From: Phreatobacter sp.
GTDB lineage: Bacteria; Pseudomonadota; Alphaproteobacteria; Rhizobiales; Phreatobacteraceae
Assembly: GCF_030691135.1 (NCBI RefSeq)
Contig: NZ_JAUYFA010000070.1
Location: forward strand, 62,001-126,000
Direction: 5' to 3'
DNA length: 64,000 bases
The notes beneath the pieces are model-generated. The model saw nothing but the letters and a program-made list of their open reading frames with translations, was not told the origin of the DNA and did not search any database. Made by a program: the position numbers and the translations under genes. How positions within the stretch are numbered: position 1 is the first letter of the stretch; each line of letters begins with the position of its first letter. This document shows, piece after piece, positions 1-8,680 of the stretch.

Positions 1-135
1 CTCAAGGCGTTCGGCGAGGCGAACCTCACCCGGGCCCAGGACGGTCTCGCCAGGGCGCGCGATGTCGCCACCGACAGCGTCAAGGCGATGCAGGCGGAAG
101 CGGCGACCTTCACCGCCGGCTTCAAGGCCGCCTGA
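1..135 (+). CDS. Phasin-family protein, C-terminal fragment (truncated by window edge)
   Basis: The window opens inside a reading frame that encodes 44 residues and ends at TGA 133-135. The peptide is rich in Ala, Lys, Glu and Phe, with an amphipathic pattern ending in TAGFKAA, as at the C-terminus of phasins, the small helical proteins that coat polyhydroxyalkanoate granules. A strong hairpin terminator follows 40 bases downstream, so this is the last gene of its transcript. Too little sequence is present to be certain; another helical coiled protein is possible. Confidence 0.5.
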   Translation, partial: LKAFGEANLTRAQDGLARARDVATDSVKAMQAEAATFTAGFKAA

Positions 136-173
136 GCCTCATTCTCGGCATCACCGTTCCCCCTCATGAAAAG

Positions 174-204
174 GCCCGCCGGGATCCGTCCCGGCGGGCT
201 CTTT
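174..204 (+). terminator. Rho-independent terminator after the phasin-like gene
   Basis: A perfect 11-bp stem (174-184 pairing with 189-199) closes on the four-base loop TCCG and is followed by TCTTT. It lies between the convergent phasin-like and acetyltransferase genes and could serve both. Confidence 0.8.
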
Positions 205-230
205 CGTGCGGTGTGGGCGCCGCCGGCGGT

Positions 231-767
231 TCAGAGCGCCGCGGCGAGCTCTTCGGCATCCCGATGATGGCGGGGCACCGCGAGGGCCGGCTCGAAGGGC
301 AGGCTCAGCAGGCCCGTGACGTCGCCGCCGTCGAAGGTGAACCGCGCTCCGAAATTGCGTGCCAGGGCGCGCATCGCCCGGTTGCCGGCGGTGGAGGTGA
401 TGCGGAGTTCGGAAAAGCGCGAATAGCGGGCGGCGACCATCACCGTTTCGAACAGTCCGGTACCGATCCCGCCATTGCGGAAGTCGGGCTCGACGGAAAA
501 GGCGATGTCGGCCGGATGCCCGGCGGAGGGCGGGTGGAGTTCGGCGGTGCCGCGCACCGTGCCGCCCTGGTCGATCCAGGCGAAGACGCGGGTGCGTCCG
601 GCGAAGCAGCGCGTCGAATAGGCCGTGATGAAGCGGTCGTCCGCGACACCGTTGAACCGCTCGCGCCGCCCCTGCGGATCCAGCCGCAGCAGGTGGTCGC
701 GGTGGCGTACGGCATCCGGGCCGGAGAGTTCGCGAATCGTGCCGAGCGCGTTGGAGGCTCGTGCCAT
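231..767 (-). CDS. GNAT-family N-acetyltransferase
   Basis: A 178-residue protein of the Gcn5-related acetyltransferase family, which transfers an acetyl group from acetyl-CoA to an amine. The acetyl-CoA-binding motif A is visible as RNGGIGTGL at residues 97-105, preceded by the usual beta-strand (DIAFSVEP). Length is normal for the family. The ATG at 767 has a good GAGGAG ribosome-binding site. The substrate cannot be inferred: no operon partner is present, and the gene is convergent with the phasin-like gene and follows the large PodJ-like gene on the same strand with about 150 bases between them. Confidence 0.85.
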   Translation of the reverse strand: MARASNALGTIRELSGPDAVRHRDHLLRLDPQGRRERFNGVADDRFITAYSTRCFAGRTRVFAWIDQGGTVRGTAELHPPSAGHPADIAFSVEPDFRNGGIGTGLFETVMVAARYSRFSELRITSTAGNRAMRALARNFGARFTFDGGDVTGLLSLPFEPALAVPRHHRDAEELAAAL

Positions 768-914
768 GGTGATCTCCTCGTGAATCGTCGTCCCGAGGCG
801 TTCACATCCCTAGAAGCCGTAGATTGTGCAGTGCAGCATGAATGTCAATGGCGCCGCCGCGCGAGGCCGCCCGCATTTCCGCACGCGCCCCATGCGACGC
901 GGCGAGGGAACCTG

Positions 915-3900
915 TCAGCGAGTCGTCTGGGCGCGTCGTGGAACCGGACGGGCCGGAGCGGGAGGATCGCTCCATTCGGCCGGGGCGGCGACGCGGACGG
1001 CGGCGTCCGGTTCGGCCTTCGGCGCGAAAGTCTGCACGGCAAGCCGGGCTGCCACCAGCGTCTGCGGATCGAGGCGGGCTGCGACCTCCTCACGCTTCTT
1101 GGCCGAGTCCTGGTCTCCGCCGGCGGCGGCGAGGGCGAACCACTTGTAGCTTTCGGCCAGGCTCTGGTCGACGCCGAGGCCGCGGGCGTAGAGGATGCCG
1201 AGATTGTACTGGCTGTCGGTGACGCCGTGTTCGGCCGCCCGGCGGAACCATTGGGCGGCGATCTTATAGTCCGGCCGCGGCGTCGCCTGGCCCTGCGCAT
1301 GCATGACGGCGAGGTTGTGCATGGCCTTGGCGTTTCCGGCCTCGCCGGCACGCTCGTAGAGCCGGCGGGCGCGCTCGAAGTCGCGCAGGACGCCGGTGCC
1401 CTTCTCGTAGAGGCTGCCAAGGCGGTACTGCGCCGGGACGATGCCGGCATCGGCGGCGCGCTGGTACCACCTGGCCGCTTCCGCGGCACTGACCGCGACG
1501 CCGCGGCCTTCCAGGTGGCGCGTGCCCATTTCGTGAGCGGCCAGCGGATCGCCGGCATCGGCGGCGGCCTTGAGGGCGGCCGGAACGGACACGGCGCGTC
1601 CCGTGCGGGTGTCGACCGGCTGCCAGCCCGAGGGCGAGAGGGTCATGCCCGGCGGCGGCGTGCGGCCTCCTGTCACCGAGCCGGTGGTCTCCGGCGCGGT
1701 ATCGCTCCCCGGCAGGGCCGGGGTGGGATCGGTCGCGCCGGGGCCTGCGGCAGGCGGCGTCAGTTCGGACGGGGTCGAACTGGTAGAGGCCGGTGACAGG
1801 TTCGAGGCCGGCGCGGGCATGCCGGGCGTCGCCGCGGGAGCGCCGGAGATGGGTGCCGCGGCGGTGGCGTCGATCGATGGAGTCGGGACCGCGGTCTGCT
1901 GCGTCCCGGTGGCGTCGAGCAGGCTGCGGATCTTCGGCACCGTCGCGATGCCGGCCGCGAGCACGAGCAGGGCCGCCGCGATGCCCATCAGGATGGTCTT
2001 GCGGTTGACGGCGAGAACCGGCTTGCTGGCAACCTCCGGCTCTGCTTCCGCGGCGGGCTGGATCGTCACCGGTTCGGGAGCGGAGAGGACCGGTGCCGTA
2101 TCCTCGCGTTCGGCCTTGGCGCGCCAGCGGGGCTTCTTCGGCTCGGCGGCAGCCGGCTCACCGTCGTCCTGGGGCTTGGGTGCGCCGCGGAAGCGGGCGA
2201 AGAAGCCGGGCTTGGCGGCCTCCTCCGGCTCCGAGCGGAGTGCCGGATCGACGGAAGCGGCGCGCGCGGCACGGCGGGCAGCGGCGATGAAGTCGGTCTT
2301 GGTGCCGCCGACGGGGGCAGCACCGGGTGCGGGCGGCCGGACACGAGGGGCGCCCGATCCCGGCTCCAGCGGCAGGTCGATGCTGCCGGGCGGGTGGTTG
2401 GGCGCCGTCTGCCGCGAGACGGGTGCTGCGGACCTTTCGGCGACGATGGAGGCCGAAGTCGCCTTGGGACGTGCCAGGGCCGGTTCCGGCTCGCGCGGAG
2501 CGAGCGACGGCGATGGCGCCTTGGCCGGAGCCTCTGCCGGCTCGATCTCGGCGATGCGCCTGGCGACGCGCTCGAAGGTCTGCTGCACGGCGTCGACCGT
2601 GCCGGCACCTTGCTGGTCGATGACGGTGCGGGAGCGGCGGACCTCGGCGATCTCGCGGCGCAGGGACTCGATCTCGTCGTCCGTGGCGGAGCCCGGCGCC
2701 GATGCGAGGGCCCTCCGGGCCGCCTGTTCAGCGGCCTCGATTGCGCCGGCCCGCATCTCCTCCATCTGGACGAAGAGGTCGGAAAGGCCGCGCTCGATCG
2801 TGCCGAGCTGGGCGAAGCGCCCATCGGCGGCATCGATCTTCGAGGCGAGCGAAAGGATATGCCGCTCGATATCGGCCAGCGCCTTGGGGTCGTCCGGGCG
2901 GGCATGACCGTCTTCCAGCTTGTCGGCGAGGCGATGAAGCGCCTCCTCGAGCTGGGGATTGACGGCGGCGGAGGGGCGCGGCACCGCTGCGAGACGTTCG
3001 GCGATTTCCTCGATCCGCGCCTCGATGGCGGAGGTGATCGCGGCGACGTCGGTCGCCGTCTGGCGCGGCTGGGCGAGGTCGTCGATGCGGCGGCCGAGCG
3101 CGGCGATCTGGTCGCCGAGCGCGTCGATCGCGTCGCGCGACACGGTATCGGCCAGCATGGCGCGGATGGCACCGGTTTCTTCGGCGAGCCTGTCGAGAAG
3201 TCCGCCGCTGAGATCACGGCTCGCCAGGCTGTCGACGCGGTAGGACAGCGCCTTCAGCTCTTCGGCGATTCCCTCGGCGGGCATCAGCCGGGCGATGGCC
3301 TGCTCGAATTCGTGGACGAGGTGTTCGAGAGGCTCGGCCGGCAGCCCCTTGGCGCGGGCCGCATCGAGCCTTGCGCCCAGTCCCTGCACTTCGGCCTCGA
3401 GCGAGGCCACGGCACGGCGGGGCGCGAGGTCGGAGAGCTGGTCGGCGATGGCGGCGATGTCGGAACGCAGGTCTGCGACAGCGCGGTCGTACTGACCGGT
3501 CTCGCGCTCGGCGAGATCGCGCCGCATCTGCTCGACCCGGCCGGACAGCGTCTTGATCTCGGTCTGCAGCCCGTCGGACGAGGGCGCGGCCATCGCATCG
3601 ATGCGCTGGCTCAGCCGCCCGATCTCGCCTGCGAGCGCGGTGGTTTCGGGTGCACGGGGAGGGGCGGGGCGCTGCTGGCTCAGCACCGTCTCGATCTGGC
3701 GGGACAGGGCGTCGAGCCTGGCGGCGATGGGCGCCATGTCCGGCACGGCGAACGGATCGGCCGCCGTCGCGGGGGCGATGATCCGCGCCGGCGCCTCTTC
3801 GCGACCGTGGGAGAGAGCCTTCTGGCGGGCGGCGATCTCGGCGACAGCCGAGTCGATGTCGCTGCGGAAGCTCTTTCGTGGTGTTTTGATACCATTAGTC

Positions 3901-4418
3901 GCATCAGCGTGACGCGGAGCTGGCATGTCGAGATCGCGCATAGAGCGCGCGATCGCATCCATCTGGGCGGTGTGGTCGGCCCTGTCCGTGGTGAAAGCCG
4001 GCGCCGTCGGTGGTGAGGATATGAGGGCCGGTGCAGCCCTGGCGCCGCCCAGTCTCTCGACGGCCTCGATGGCTGCGGCCGAACGCCGCTCGGAGATTTC
4101 GGCGAGCCGCGCCACGGCGTCGAGGGCGCGTACGATGTCGCTGTTGTCACCGCGAGCCGCGGGGACTTTCGGGATCGCGGTCTCGGATTCGCGTCGCGTC
4201 ACGGCATCGAGTCGCTGGGAAATCGTTTCGAGCCGGCGGGTGACGGTGGACAGTCCCGTCTCGGTCACCGCGGCGTCGGCAACCTCTGCGGCCTGGTCCG
4301 CAATGGCGCTGTTCAGCCATTCGCCGAGCGACATGCCGGAGCGGCGGGCCGCTTCCTTAGCGGCCTCCCTGGCGTCCTGATCGACGCCCTTCACGCTCCA
4401 GGGGACTGTGTGTCGCAT
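915..4418 (-). CDS. PodJ-like polar localisation protein with Sel1 repeats
   Basis: A 1167-residue, mostly cytoplasmic coiled-coil protein resembling the PodJ/Sel1-repeat proteins that organise the cell pole in Caulobacter and rhizobia. The N-terminus has the conserved VKGVDQDAREAAKEAARRSG block, followed by some 550 residues of heptad-rich helix full of 'R-x-D-A-L/I' units. A single transmembrane helix lies at about 806-828, then a Pro/Ala/Thr-rich linker, and about four Sel1 (TPR-like) repeats at about 950-1100 in the periplasm. The ATG at 4418 is chosen because the conserved block starts right after it; a GTG at 4457 would add 13 residues. The upstream region carries near-consensus CtrA boxes and a GANTC methylation site, consistent with the cell-cycle expression known for podJ. 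The assignment rests on architecture, not a database match. Confidence 0.8.
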   Translation of the reverse strand: MRHTVPWSVKGVDQDAREAAKEAARRSGMSLGEWLNSAIADQAAEVADAAVTETGLSTVTRRLETISQRLDAVTRRESETAIPKVPAARGDNSDIVRALDAVARLAEISERRSAAAIEAVERLGGARAAPALISSPPTAPAFTTDRADHTAQMDAIARSMRDLDMPAPRHADATNGIKTPRKSFRSDIDSAVAEIAARQKALSHGREEAPARIIAPATAADPFAVPDMAPIAARLDALSRQIETVLSQQRPAPPRAPETTALAGEIGRLSQRIDAMAAPSSDGLQTEIKTLSGRVEQMRRDLAERETGQYDRAVADLRSDIAAIADQLSDLAPRRAVASLEAEVQGLGARLDAARAKGLPAEPLEHLVHEFEQAIARLMPAEGIAEELKALSYRVDSLASRDLSGGLLDRLAEETGAIRAMLADTVSRDAIDALGDQIAALGRRIDDLAQPRQTATDVAAITSAIEARIEEIAERLAAVPRPSAAVNPQLEEALHRLADKLEDGHARPDDPKALADIERHILSLASKIDAADGRFAQLGTIERGLSDLFVQMEEMRAGAIEAAEQAARRALASAPGSATDDEIESLRREIAEVRRSRTVIDQQGAGTVDAVQQTFERVARRIAEIEPAEAPAKAPSPSLAPREPEPALARPKATSASIVAERSAAPVSRQTAPNHPPGSIDLPLEPGSGAPRVRPPAPGAAPVGGTKTDFIAAARRAARAASVDPALRSEPEEAAKPGFFARFRGAPKPQDDGEPAAAEPKKPRWRAKAEREDTAPVLSAPEPVTIQPAAEAEPEVASKPVLAVNRKTILMGIAAALLVLAAGIATVPKIRSLLDATGTQQTAVPTPSIDATAAAPISGAPAATPGMPAPASNLSPASTSSTPSELTPPAAGPGATDPTPALPGSDTAPETTGSVTGGRTPPPGMTLSPSGWQPVDTRTGRAVSVPAALKAAADAGDPLAAHEMGTRHLEGRGVAVSAAEAARWYQRAADAGIVPAQYRLGSLYEKGTGVLRDFERARRLYERAGEAGNAKAMHNLAVMHAQGQATPRPDYKIAAQWFRRAAEHGVTDSQYNLGILYARGLGVDQSLAESYKWFALAAAGGDQDSAKKREEVAARLDPQTLVAARLAVQTFAPKAEPDAAVRVAAPAEWSDPPAPARPVPRRAQTTR

Positions 4419-4781
4419 GACGGGTCCACACGCTCTGCCGACGGGCACCGCAAACACCCATCGCTGGACGGATGATCACGATCGGGGCATCCTCCAAGGC
4501 GAATCCTTGATGCGCTAGGCGAACACTCCCGTTCCGTAATCTTGGCCTTCATGGTAAATGGAGAGTTAACGGGCCCTTTTTTTGTTGCCCGCGCCGCCGA
4601 GGTGTTAACTGTTAAACTGATGGTAAGCGGTTATAGGTGTTCCTGTCTGGCCGGCGTGGCCCTGTCCTAACGGTAAGTAACAGACCGGTTTGCGTCGCAC
4701 TCTCGCTTTGCGTGTGCAAATTCCGGTAAAGGTGTCCCATCCACGAATGAGTTTTCCTCGAGAGCGAGGATGGAGCAGATT
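4419..4781. promoter_or_regulatory. Divergent promoter region with GANTC and two near-consensus CtrA boxes
   Basis: These 363 bases separate the leftward PodJ-like gene from the rightward MerR gene. They hold a GANTC (CcrM methylation) site, GAATC, at 4501-4505. TAAA-N7-TTAAC at 4555-4570 and GTTAA-N7-GTAA at 4611-4626 each differ by one base from the CtrA box TTAA-N7-TTAAC, in opposite orientations. A short dyad TTTGC-GTGT-GCAAA at 4707-4720 could be the operator of the MerR regulator. No coding frame is credible here. The CtrA reading is inference from motif and the known cell-cycle control of podJ. Confidence 0.5.
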
Positions 4782-5243
4782 ATGGAACGGAAGGCATTTA
4801 TGTCTCGCAAGAACGACGATGACGTCTTTTGGATCGAGGACGATGCCGAGGCCGCCAAGGCAGGCCCGGCAGTGTACACGATCGGCGATCTGGCACGCGA
4901 GTTCGACGTCACACTGCGTGCCCTCAGGTTCTACGAGGACAAGGGTCTTCTCACGCCGCGACGCGAGGGACTTGCGCGCCTCTACAGCGCCGCTGATCGC
5001 GTGCGGCTGCAACTCATCCTGAAGGGCAAGCGTCTCGGCTTCACCCTCGCCGAGATCGCCGAGATGGTCGAAGCGCATGAGCGCAACGATGCCGGTCCGG
5101 ACCAGCAGCTCAAGCTGTCCCGCGAGAAGTGCATGGAGCAGATCGCCCATCTTGAGCAGCAGAAGCGCGAGATCGAGGAAGCGATCGTCGAGCTGAAGCG
5201 CACCCACGACACGCTGACCCAGATGATCGACCGGACGCGCTGA
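4782..5243 (+). CDS. MerR-family DNA-binding transcriptional regulator
   Basis: A 153-residue regulator with an N-terminal MerR winged helix-turn-helix (YTIGDLAREFDVTLRALRFY from about residue 28, then YEDKGLLTP and the RLY wing) and a long C-terminal dimerisation coiled coil rich in Glu, Lys and Gln. No metal-binding cysteine cluster is present, so it is not a MerR/CueR-type metal sensor; similar short alphaproteobacterial MerR proteins often control fatty-acid or amino-acid catabolism (family knowledge). The ATG at 4782 has GGAG seven bases upstream; alternatives at 4770 and 4800 are possible. It is followed by a GC-rich hairpin at 5254-5276. Confidence 0.85.
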   Translation: MERKAFMSRKNDDDVFWIEDDAEAAKAGPAVYTIGDLAREFDVTLRALRFYEDKGLLTPRREGLARLYSAADRVRLQLILKGKRLGFTLAEIAEMVEAHERNDAGPDQQLKLSREKCMEQIAHLEQQKREIEEAIVELKRTHDTLTQMIDRTR

Positions 5244-5253
5244 CCGGTCCTCA

Positions 5254-5276
5254 GGGAGCCGCCCCGGGCGGCTCCC
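5254..5276 (+). terminator. GC-rich hairpin after the MerR gene
   Basis: A 9-bp stem (5254-5262 with 5268-5276) lies 10 bases after the MerR stop, followed by a second small inverted repeat CCGCCAC-GTC-GTGGCGG. There is no T-tract, so this is a weak or Rho-assisted terminator candidate only. Confidence 0.4.
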
Positions 5277-5403
5277 CGCCACGTCGTGGCGGGAAATGCA
5301 CGCATCGGCGGAATAGCCGGCTCGTGATGGGCGCGCGCCCTTGCCCGGCCACCCGGTTCCTGTCATGCGGTGTCGGCCTCGAGGCTCGCCCACGGACAAT
5401 CTT

Positions 5404-6690
5404 ATGCCCACAAGCTCGAAATCAGCCACATCCGGCACTCCCCGCCGGGCGGCCCTGTCGCTGTCCAAGAACCGCATCAAGATCCTGCTGCTCGAGGGCA
5501 TTTCCGACACGGCGGTGGGCGTCCTCGAACAGGCCGGCTACACGAATATCCAGCGCCTGCCGAAGGCGCTCGACGCCGCCGCGCTGACCAAGGCGATCCG
5601 CGGCGTCCATCTGCTCGGCATCCGCTCGCGCACCCACATCACCCCCGAGGTTCTCGCCGCCGCCGATCGCCTGATCGCCATCGGCTGCTTTTCGGTGGGC
5701 ACCAACCAGGTCGACCTCGTCGCAACCAACCGTGCCGGCGTCCCGGTATTCAACGCGCCGTTCTCCAACACGCGCTCGGTGGCCGAACTGACCATCGCCG
5801 AGATCGTCATGCTGTTCCGGCGCATCTTCCCGAAGTCCGGCGCGGCCCATGTCGGCGGCTGGGACAAGTCAGCCGTCGAAAGCTACGAGATCCGCGGCAA
5901 GACCCTCGGCATCGTCGGTTACGGCAATATCGGCTCGCAGCTCGCCGTGCTGGCCGAGGCCATGGGCATGCGGGTCATCTATTTCGACCACACCGACAAG
6001 CTGCGCCACGGCAATGTCGAGCCGGCCGAGAGCCTTTTCGATCTGCTTGGCCGCTCCGACGTCATTTCGCTGCACCTGCCGGAGACGCCGGCGACGCAGG
6101 GCATGATCGGTGCGCGGGAGATCGCCGCGATAAAGAAGGGCGCCTATCTCATCAACAACGCCCGCGGCACCATCCTCGACCTCGCGGCGCTGGCCGACGC
6201 GTTGAAGTCCGGCCATCTGCGCGGCGCTGCGGTGGACGTCTTCCCCGTCGAGCCGTCGTCGAACGCCGACCCCTTCGTCAGCCCGCTGCAGGGCCTCGAC
6301 AACGTCATCCTGACCCCGCATGTCGGCGGCTCGACGGAAGAGGCGCAGGAGCGCATCGGCGCCGAGGTGGCGCGCAAGTTCATCGAGTATTCCGACGTCG
6401 GGTCGACCTGGGGGGCGGTGAATTTCCCGCAGGTTCAGCTGCCAGTGCGCCCGGCCGGCACGCGCTTCATCCAGGTCCAGCGCAACCTGCCGGGTGAGTT
6501 GCGGCGGCTCAACGACGTCTTCGCCGACCGCAGCATCAATATCGCGGCGCAGTATTACCAGACCGACGGCGAGATCGGCTATGTCGTGCTGGACGCCGAC
6601 GGGGCCGTGGCGGATGCGGAGGCGGTTCTCGAACAGCTGCGCGAGCTTCCCGGCACCATCCGCGCCCGCCTGCTCTACCGCGGCGGCTGA
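5404..6690 (+). CDS. D-3-phosphoglycerate dehydrogenase-type 2-hydroxyacid dehydrogenase with ACT domain (short form)
   Basis: A 428-residue NAD-dependent dehydrogenase of the E. coli SerA type, which oxidises 3-phosphoglycerate in the first step of serine synthesis. Visible are the N-terminal substrate domain, the Rossmann motif GIVGYGNIGSQ near residue 160, the catalytic Arg in NNARG, the catalytic His in TPHVGGSTEEA, and a C-terminal ACT domain with the RNLPGELRRLNDVF and VVLDAD segments. It lacks the extra intervening domain of the 530-residue SerA encoded at 21227. ATG 5404 is chosen; a start at 5341 would add 21 unlike-family residues. Two SerA types in one genome means this one may act on another 2-oxo/hydroxy acid or serve a specific condition. 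It stands alone between a MerR regulator and the amidase cluster. Confidence 0.85.
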   Translation: MPTSSKSATSGTPRRAALSLSKNRIKILLLEGISDTAVGVLEQAGYTNIQRLPKALDAAALTKAIRGVHLLGIRSRTHITPEVLAAADRLIAIGCFSVGTNQVDLVATNRAGVPVFNAPFSNTRSVAELTIAEIVMLFRRIFPKSGAAHVGGWDKSAVESYEIRGKTLGIVGYGNIGSQLAVLAEAMGMRVIYFDHTDKLRHGNVEPAESLFDLLGRSDVISLHLPETPATQGMIGAREIAAIKKGAYLINNARGTILDLAALADALKSGHLRGAAVDVFPVEPSSNADPFVSPLQGLDNVILTPHVGGSTEEAQERIGAEVARKFIEYSDVGSTWGAVNFPQVQLPVRPAGTRFIQVQRNLPGELRRLNDVFADRSINIAAQYYQTDGEIGYVVLDADGAVADAEAVLEQLRELPGTIRARLLYRGG

Positions 6691-6810
6691 TCCGTCTCAC
6701 CCGCGACGGCTGGCCCCGGACTTGCTCTCCCGATGGCATCGCCGGTCGTCCGGGTCTTCCTGCCTGAATTTTAGGCGGGATATCGGGCGGCCCATTGCAG
6801 GGAGCGACGC

Positions 6811-7008
6811 ATGCCATCCAGCGAACTGACCGCCGAGGTCGCCGAGAGATATATCGACGCCGTGGCACCCCTGCTCGGCCTCGCCGTCGCCCCGGTTTGC
6901 CGGCCGGGCGTCGTCCTCAATCTGCAGATCGCCATGCGCCTGGTGCGGATCGCCGAGACGCTCGATCTCGAGGATCACGACGAACCCGCCGCGGTCTTCG
7001 AGGCCTGA
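6811..7008 (+). CDS. AtzG/HpxX-like DUF4089 small subunit
   Basis: A 65-residue acidic protein matching the DUF4089 pattern: a start with VAERYIDAVAPLLGL, then NLQIAMRLVRIAE and an acidic tail. In the AtzG-AtzE complex such a small protein is required for the stability and activity of the amidase 1-carboxybiuret hydrolase, and it is called HpxX in oxalurate catabolism clusters. The stop codon is one base from the amidase ATG, which is the expected paired arrangement. A clear AGGGAG ribosome site precedes ATG 6811. The pairing with the downstream gene is the strongest evidence. Confidence 0.82.
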   Translation: MPSSELTAEVAERYIDAVAPLLGLAVAPVCRPGVVLNLQIAMRLVRIAETLDLEDHDEPAAVFEA

Positions 7009-7009
7009 C

Positions 7010-8407
7010 ATGACCGACCTGACCCAGCTCACGGCCGCCGCCCTCGCCGACGGCGTCAAGACGGGCGCCTTCACCGCACGGGCCGTGGCGGAAGCCCATC
7101 TCGCCCGGATCGCCGCCCATGACGGCAGGGTCGGCGCCTTTACCGCGGTCACCGCGGAGCGGGCGCTCGCGGCAGCCGACGCGGTAGATGCGAAACGGCG
7201 CGGCGGCGTTCCGCTCGGGCCTCTCGCCGGCGTTCCCTATGCGGTGAAGAACCTCTTCGACATCGCGGGATTGTCGACGCTGGCGGGCGCGAAGATCAAC
7301 CGCGACCATCCGCCGGCAATGCGCGACGCGGCCTTGATCGAGAAGCTTTCGGCGGCGGACGCCGTTCTCCTCGGCGCCCTCAACATGGGCGAATATGCCT
7401 ATGACTTCACCGGCGAGAACGCCCATTTCGGCCCCTCGCGCAACCCGCACGACCTGACCCGCATGACCGGCGGCTCGTCCGGCGGCTCGGGGGCCGCCGC
7501 CGCCGCCGGCTTCGTGCCGGTGACGCTCGGCTCCGACACCAACGGCTCGATCCGCGTGCCGTCGTCGCTTTGCGGCCTGTTCGGGCTGAAGCCGACCTTC
7601 GGGCGGCTGTCGCGGGCGCGCTCCTTTCCCTTCGTGGCCAGCCTCGACCATCTGGGTCCGCTTGGCCGGTCGACCGCCGACTGCGCCGCCTTCTACGACG
7701 CCATGCGTGGCCACGATTCCGACGACCCGGTCTCGCAGGACCGGCCCGCGCCGCCACTCGGCCCGGAGGTGGGCGCCGGGATCAGCGGCCTGAGGATCGC
7801 CCGTGCCACCGACTATTTCGACGGCATGCAGGAGGCGGCGGCGCGGGACGCCACGGCCCTTGTGGCGGGGGCGCTCGGCGCCGGCACGGTCGAGATCCCC
7901 CATGTCGCGGCGGCGCGGGCCGCGGCCTTCGTCCTGACCTGCTCGGAAGGCGGGGTGCTGCATCTCGACCGGCTGCGGACCCGTGCCGCCGATTTCGATC
8001 CCGACACCCGCGACCGGCTCATCGCCGGGGCGCTCTTGCCGGCGGCCCATGTCGCCACCGCCCATCGCGTCCGCGCCAAGTACCGTGACGCGATGCGGGC
8101 GCTGTTCCGGGACGTAGACGTGATCATCGCCCCGGCGACGCCGACCCGCGCTCCGTCGCTCGGCCAGAAGACGTTCGACCTCGACGGCCAGATGGTGCCG
8201 GTGCGGGCCAATCTCGGGCTCTTCACCCAGCCCTTCTCCTTCATCGGCCTGCCGGTCATGAGCGTGCCGGTCTGGACCGCGGGCGAGGCGCTGCCGATCG
8301 GCGTGCAGATCATCGCGCCGGCCTGGCGGGAGGACATCGTTGTGCGCGTCGCGGGCCATCTGGAGCGGGCCGGCCTCGTCGGCGCCAGGGTCGCCCGGCT
8401 CGACTGA
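7010..8407 (+). CDS. AtzE-family amidohydrolase (amidase signature family)
   Basis: A 465-residue amidase-signature enzyme. The Ser-Ser-Lys catalytic triad is intact: Lys in PYAVKNLFD (about residue 78), the Gly/Ser-rich loop TGGSSGGSGAAAAAG (about 156) and the nucleophilic Ser in GSDTNGSIRVPSS. Together with the DUF4089 gene one base upstream and the SnoaL-like gene downstream, this is the AtzG-AtzE-AtzH (HpxX-HpxY-HpxZ) set, whose members hydrolyse carboxylated urea or biuret intermediates in cyanuric acid catabolism, or take part in oxalurate use. No cyanuric acid hydrolase, allophanate hydrolase or HpxW gene is in the window, so the true substrate is open. Confidence 0.85.
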   Translation: MTDLTQLTAAALADGVKTGAFTARAVAEAHLARIAAHDGRVGAFTAVTAERALAAADAVDAKRRGGVPLGPLAGVPYAVKNLFDIAGLSTLAGAKINRDHPPAMRDAALIEKLSAADAVLLGALNMGEYAYDFTGENAHFGPSRNPHDLTRMTGGSSGGSGAAAAAGFVPVTLGSDTNGSIRVPSSLCGLFGLKPTFGRLSRARSFPFVASLDHLGPLGRSTADCAAFYDAMRGHDSDDPVSQDRPAPPLGPEVGAGISGLRIARATDYFDGMQEAAARDATALVAGALGAGTVEIPHVAAARAAAFVLTCSEGGVLHLDRLRTRAADFDPDTRDRLIAGALLPAAHVATAHRVRAKYRDAMRALFRDVDVIIAPATPTRAPSLGQKTFDLDGQMVPVRANLGLFTQPFSFIGLPVMSVPVWTAGEALPIGVQIIAPAWREDIVVRVAGHLERAGLVGARVARLD

Positions 8408-8521
8408 CCGGCAAGGTTCATGTTTCGTTGACCATGATGCCGACAATTGTCTGCAAGTCCGGCCGGGACAGGGACCGTTCGCCAGGCCGGCGGGTTGCTC
8501 GGCAGTTCCGGAGAGCGTGCC

Positions 8522-8653
8522 ATGCCCCGCCTGCTGTTGTTCGCCACGACCCTGGTCACGGCCTGCGCCGTGGCCGCCATCGTTGCCGCCGCCGATCCGT
8601 CGGGCGGCGCCGTCCTTGCCCATCTCGCGCCCGCCTTCGCGGCTCTGCCCTGA
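8522..8653 (+). CDS. Small hydrophobic secreted or membrane protein, 43 residues
   Basis: A short frame with a good GGAGAG ribosome site before ATG 8522 encodes MPRLLLFATTLVTACAVAAI followed by a short Ala/Pro-rich tail. The first 28 residues form a signal-peptide-like or membrane helix. It sits in the amidase cluster between the AtzE-like and AtzH-like genes and is probably co-transcribed. No family is recognised and the function is unknown. It is supported by the ribosome site, its fit between neighbours and hydrophobicity only. Confidence 0.5.
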   Translation: MPRLLLFATTLVTACAVAAIVAAADPSGGAVLAHLAPAFAALP

Positions 8654-8680
8654 TCGCGGCGTCCCTCCAGGAGCCCTGCC

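Noticed and set aside
213-1796. Plus-strand 527-codon open frame
   Set aside because: It is antisense to the acetyltransferase and PodJ-like genes, with biased composition and no motif.
5254-5290. Riboswitch after the MerR gene
   Set aside because: It is only two short GC-rich hairpins at the end of a gene with no expected downstream target or conserved loop; more likely a terminator or Rho-linked structure.
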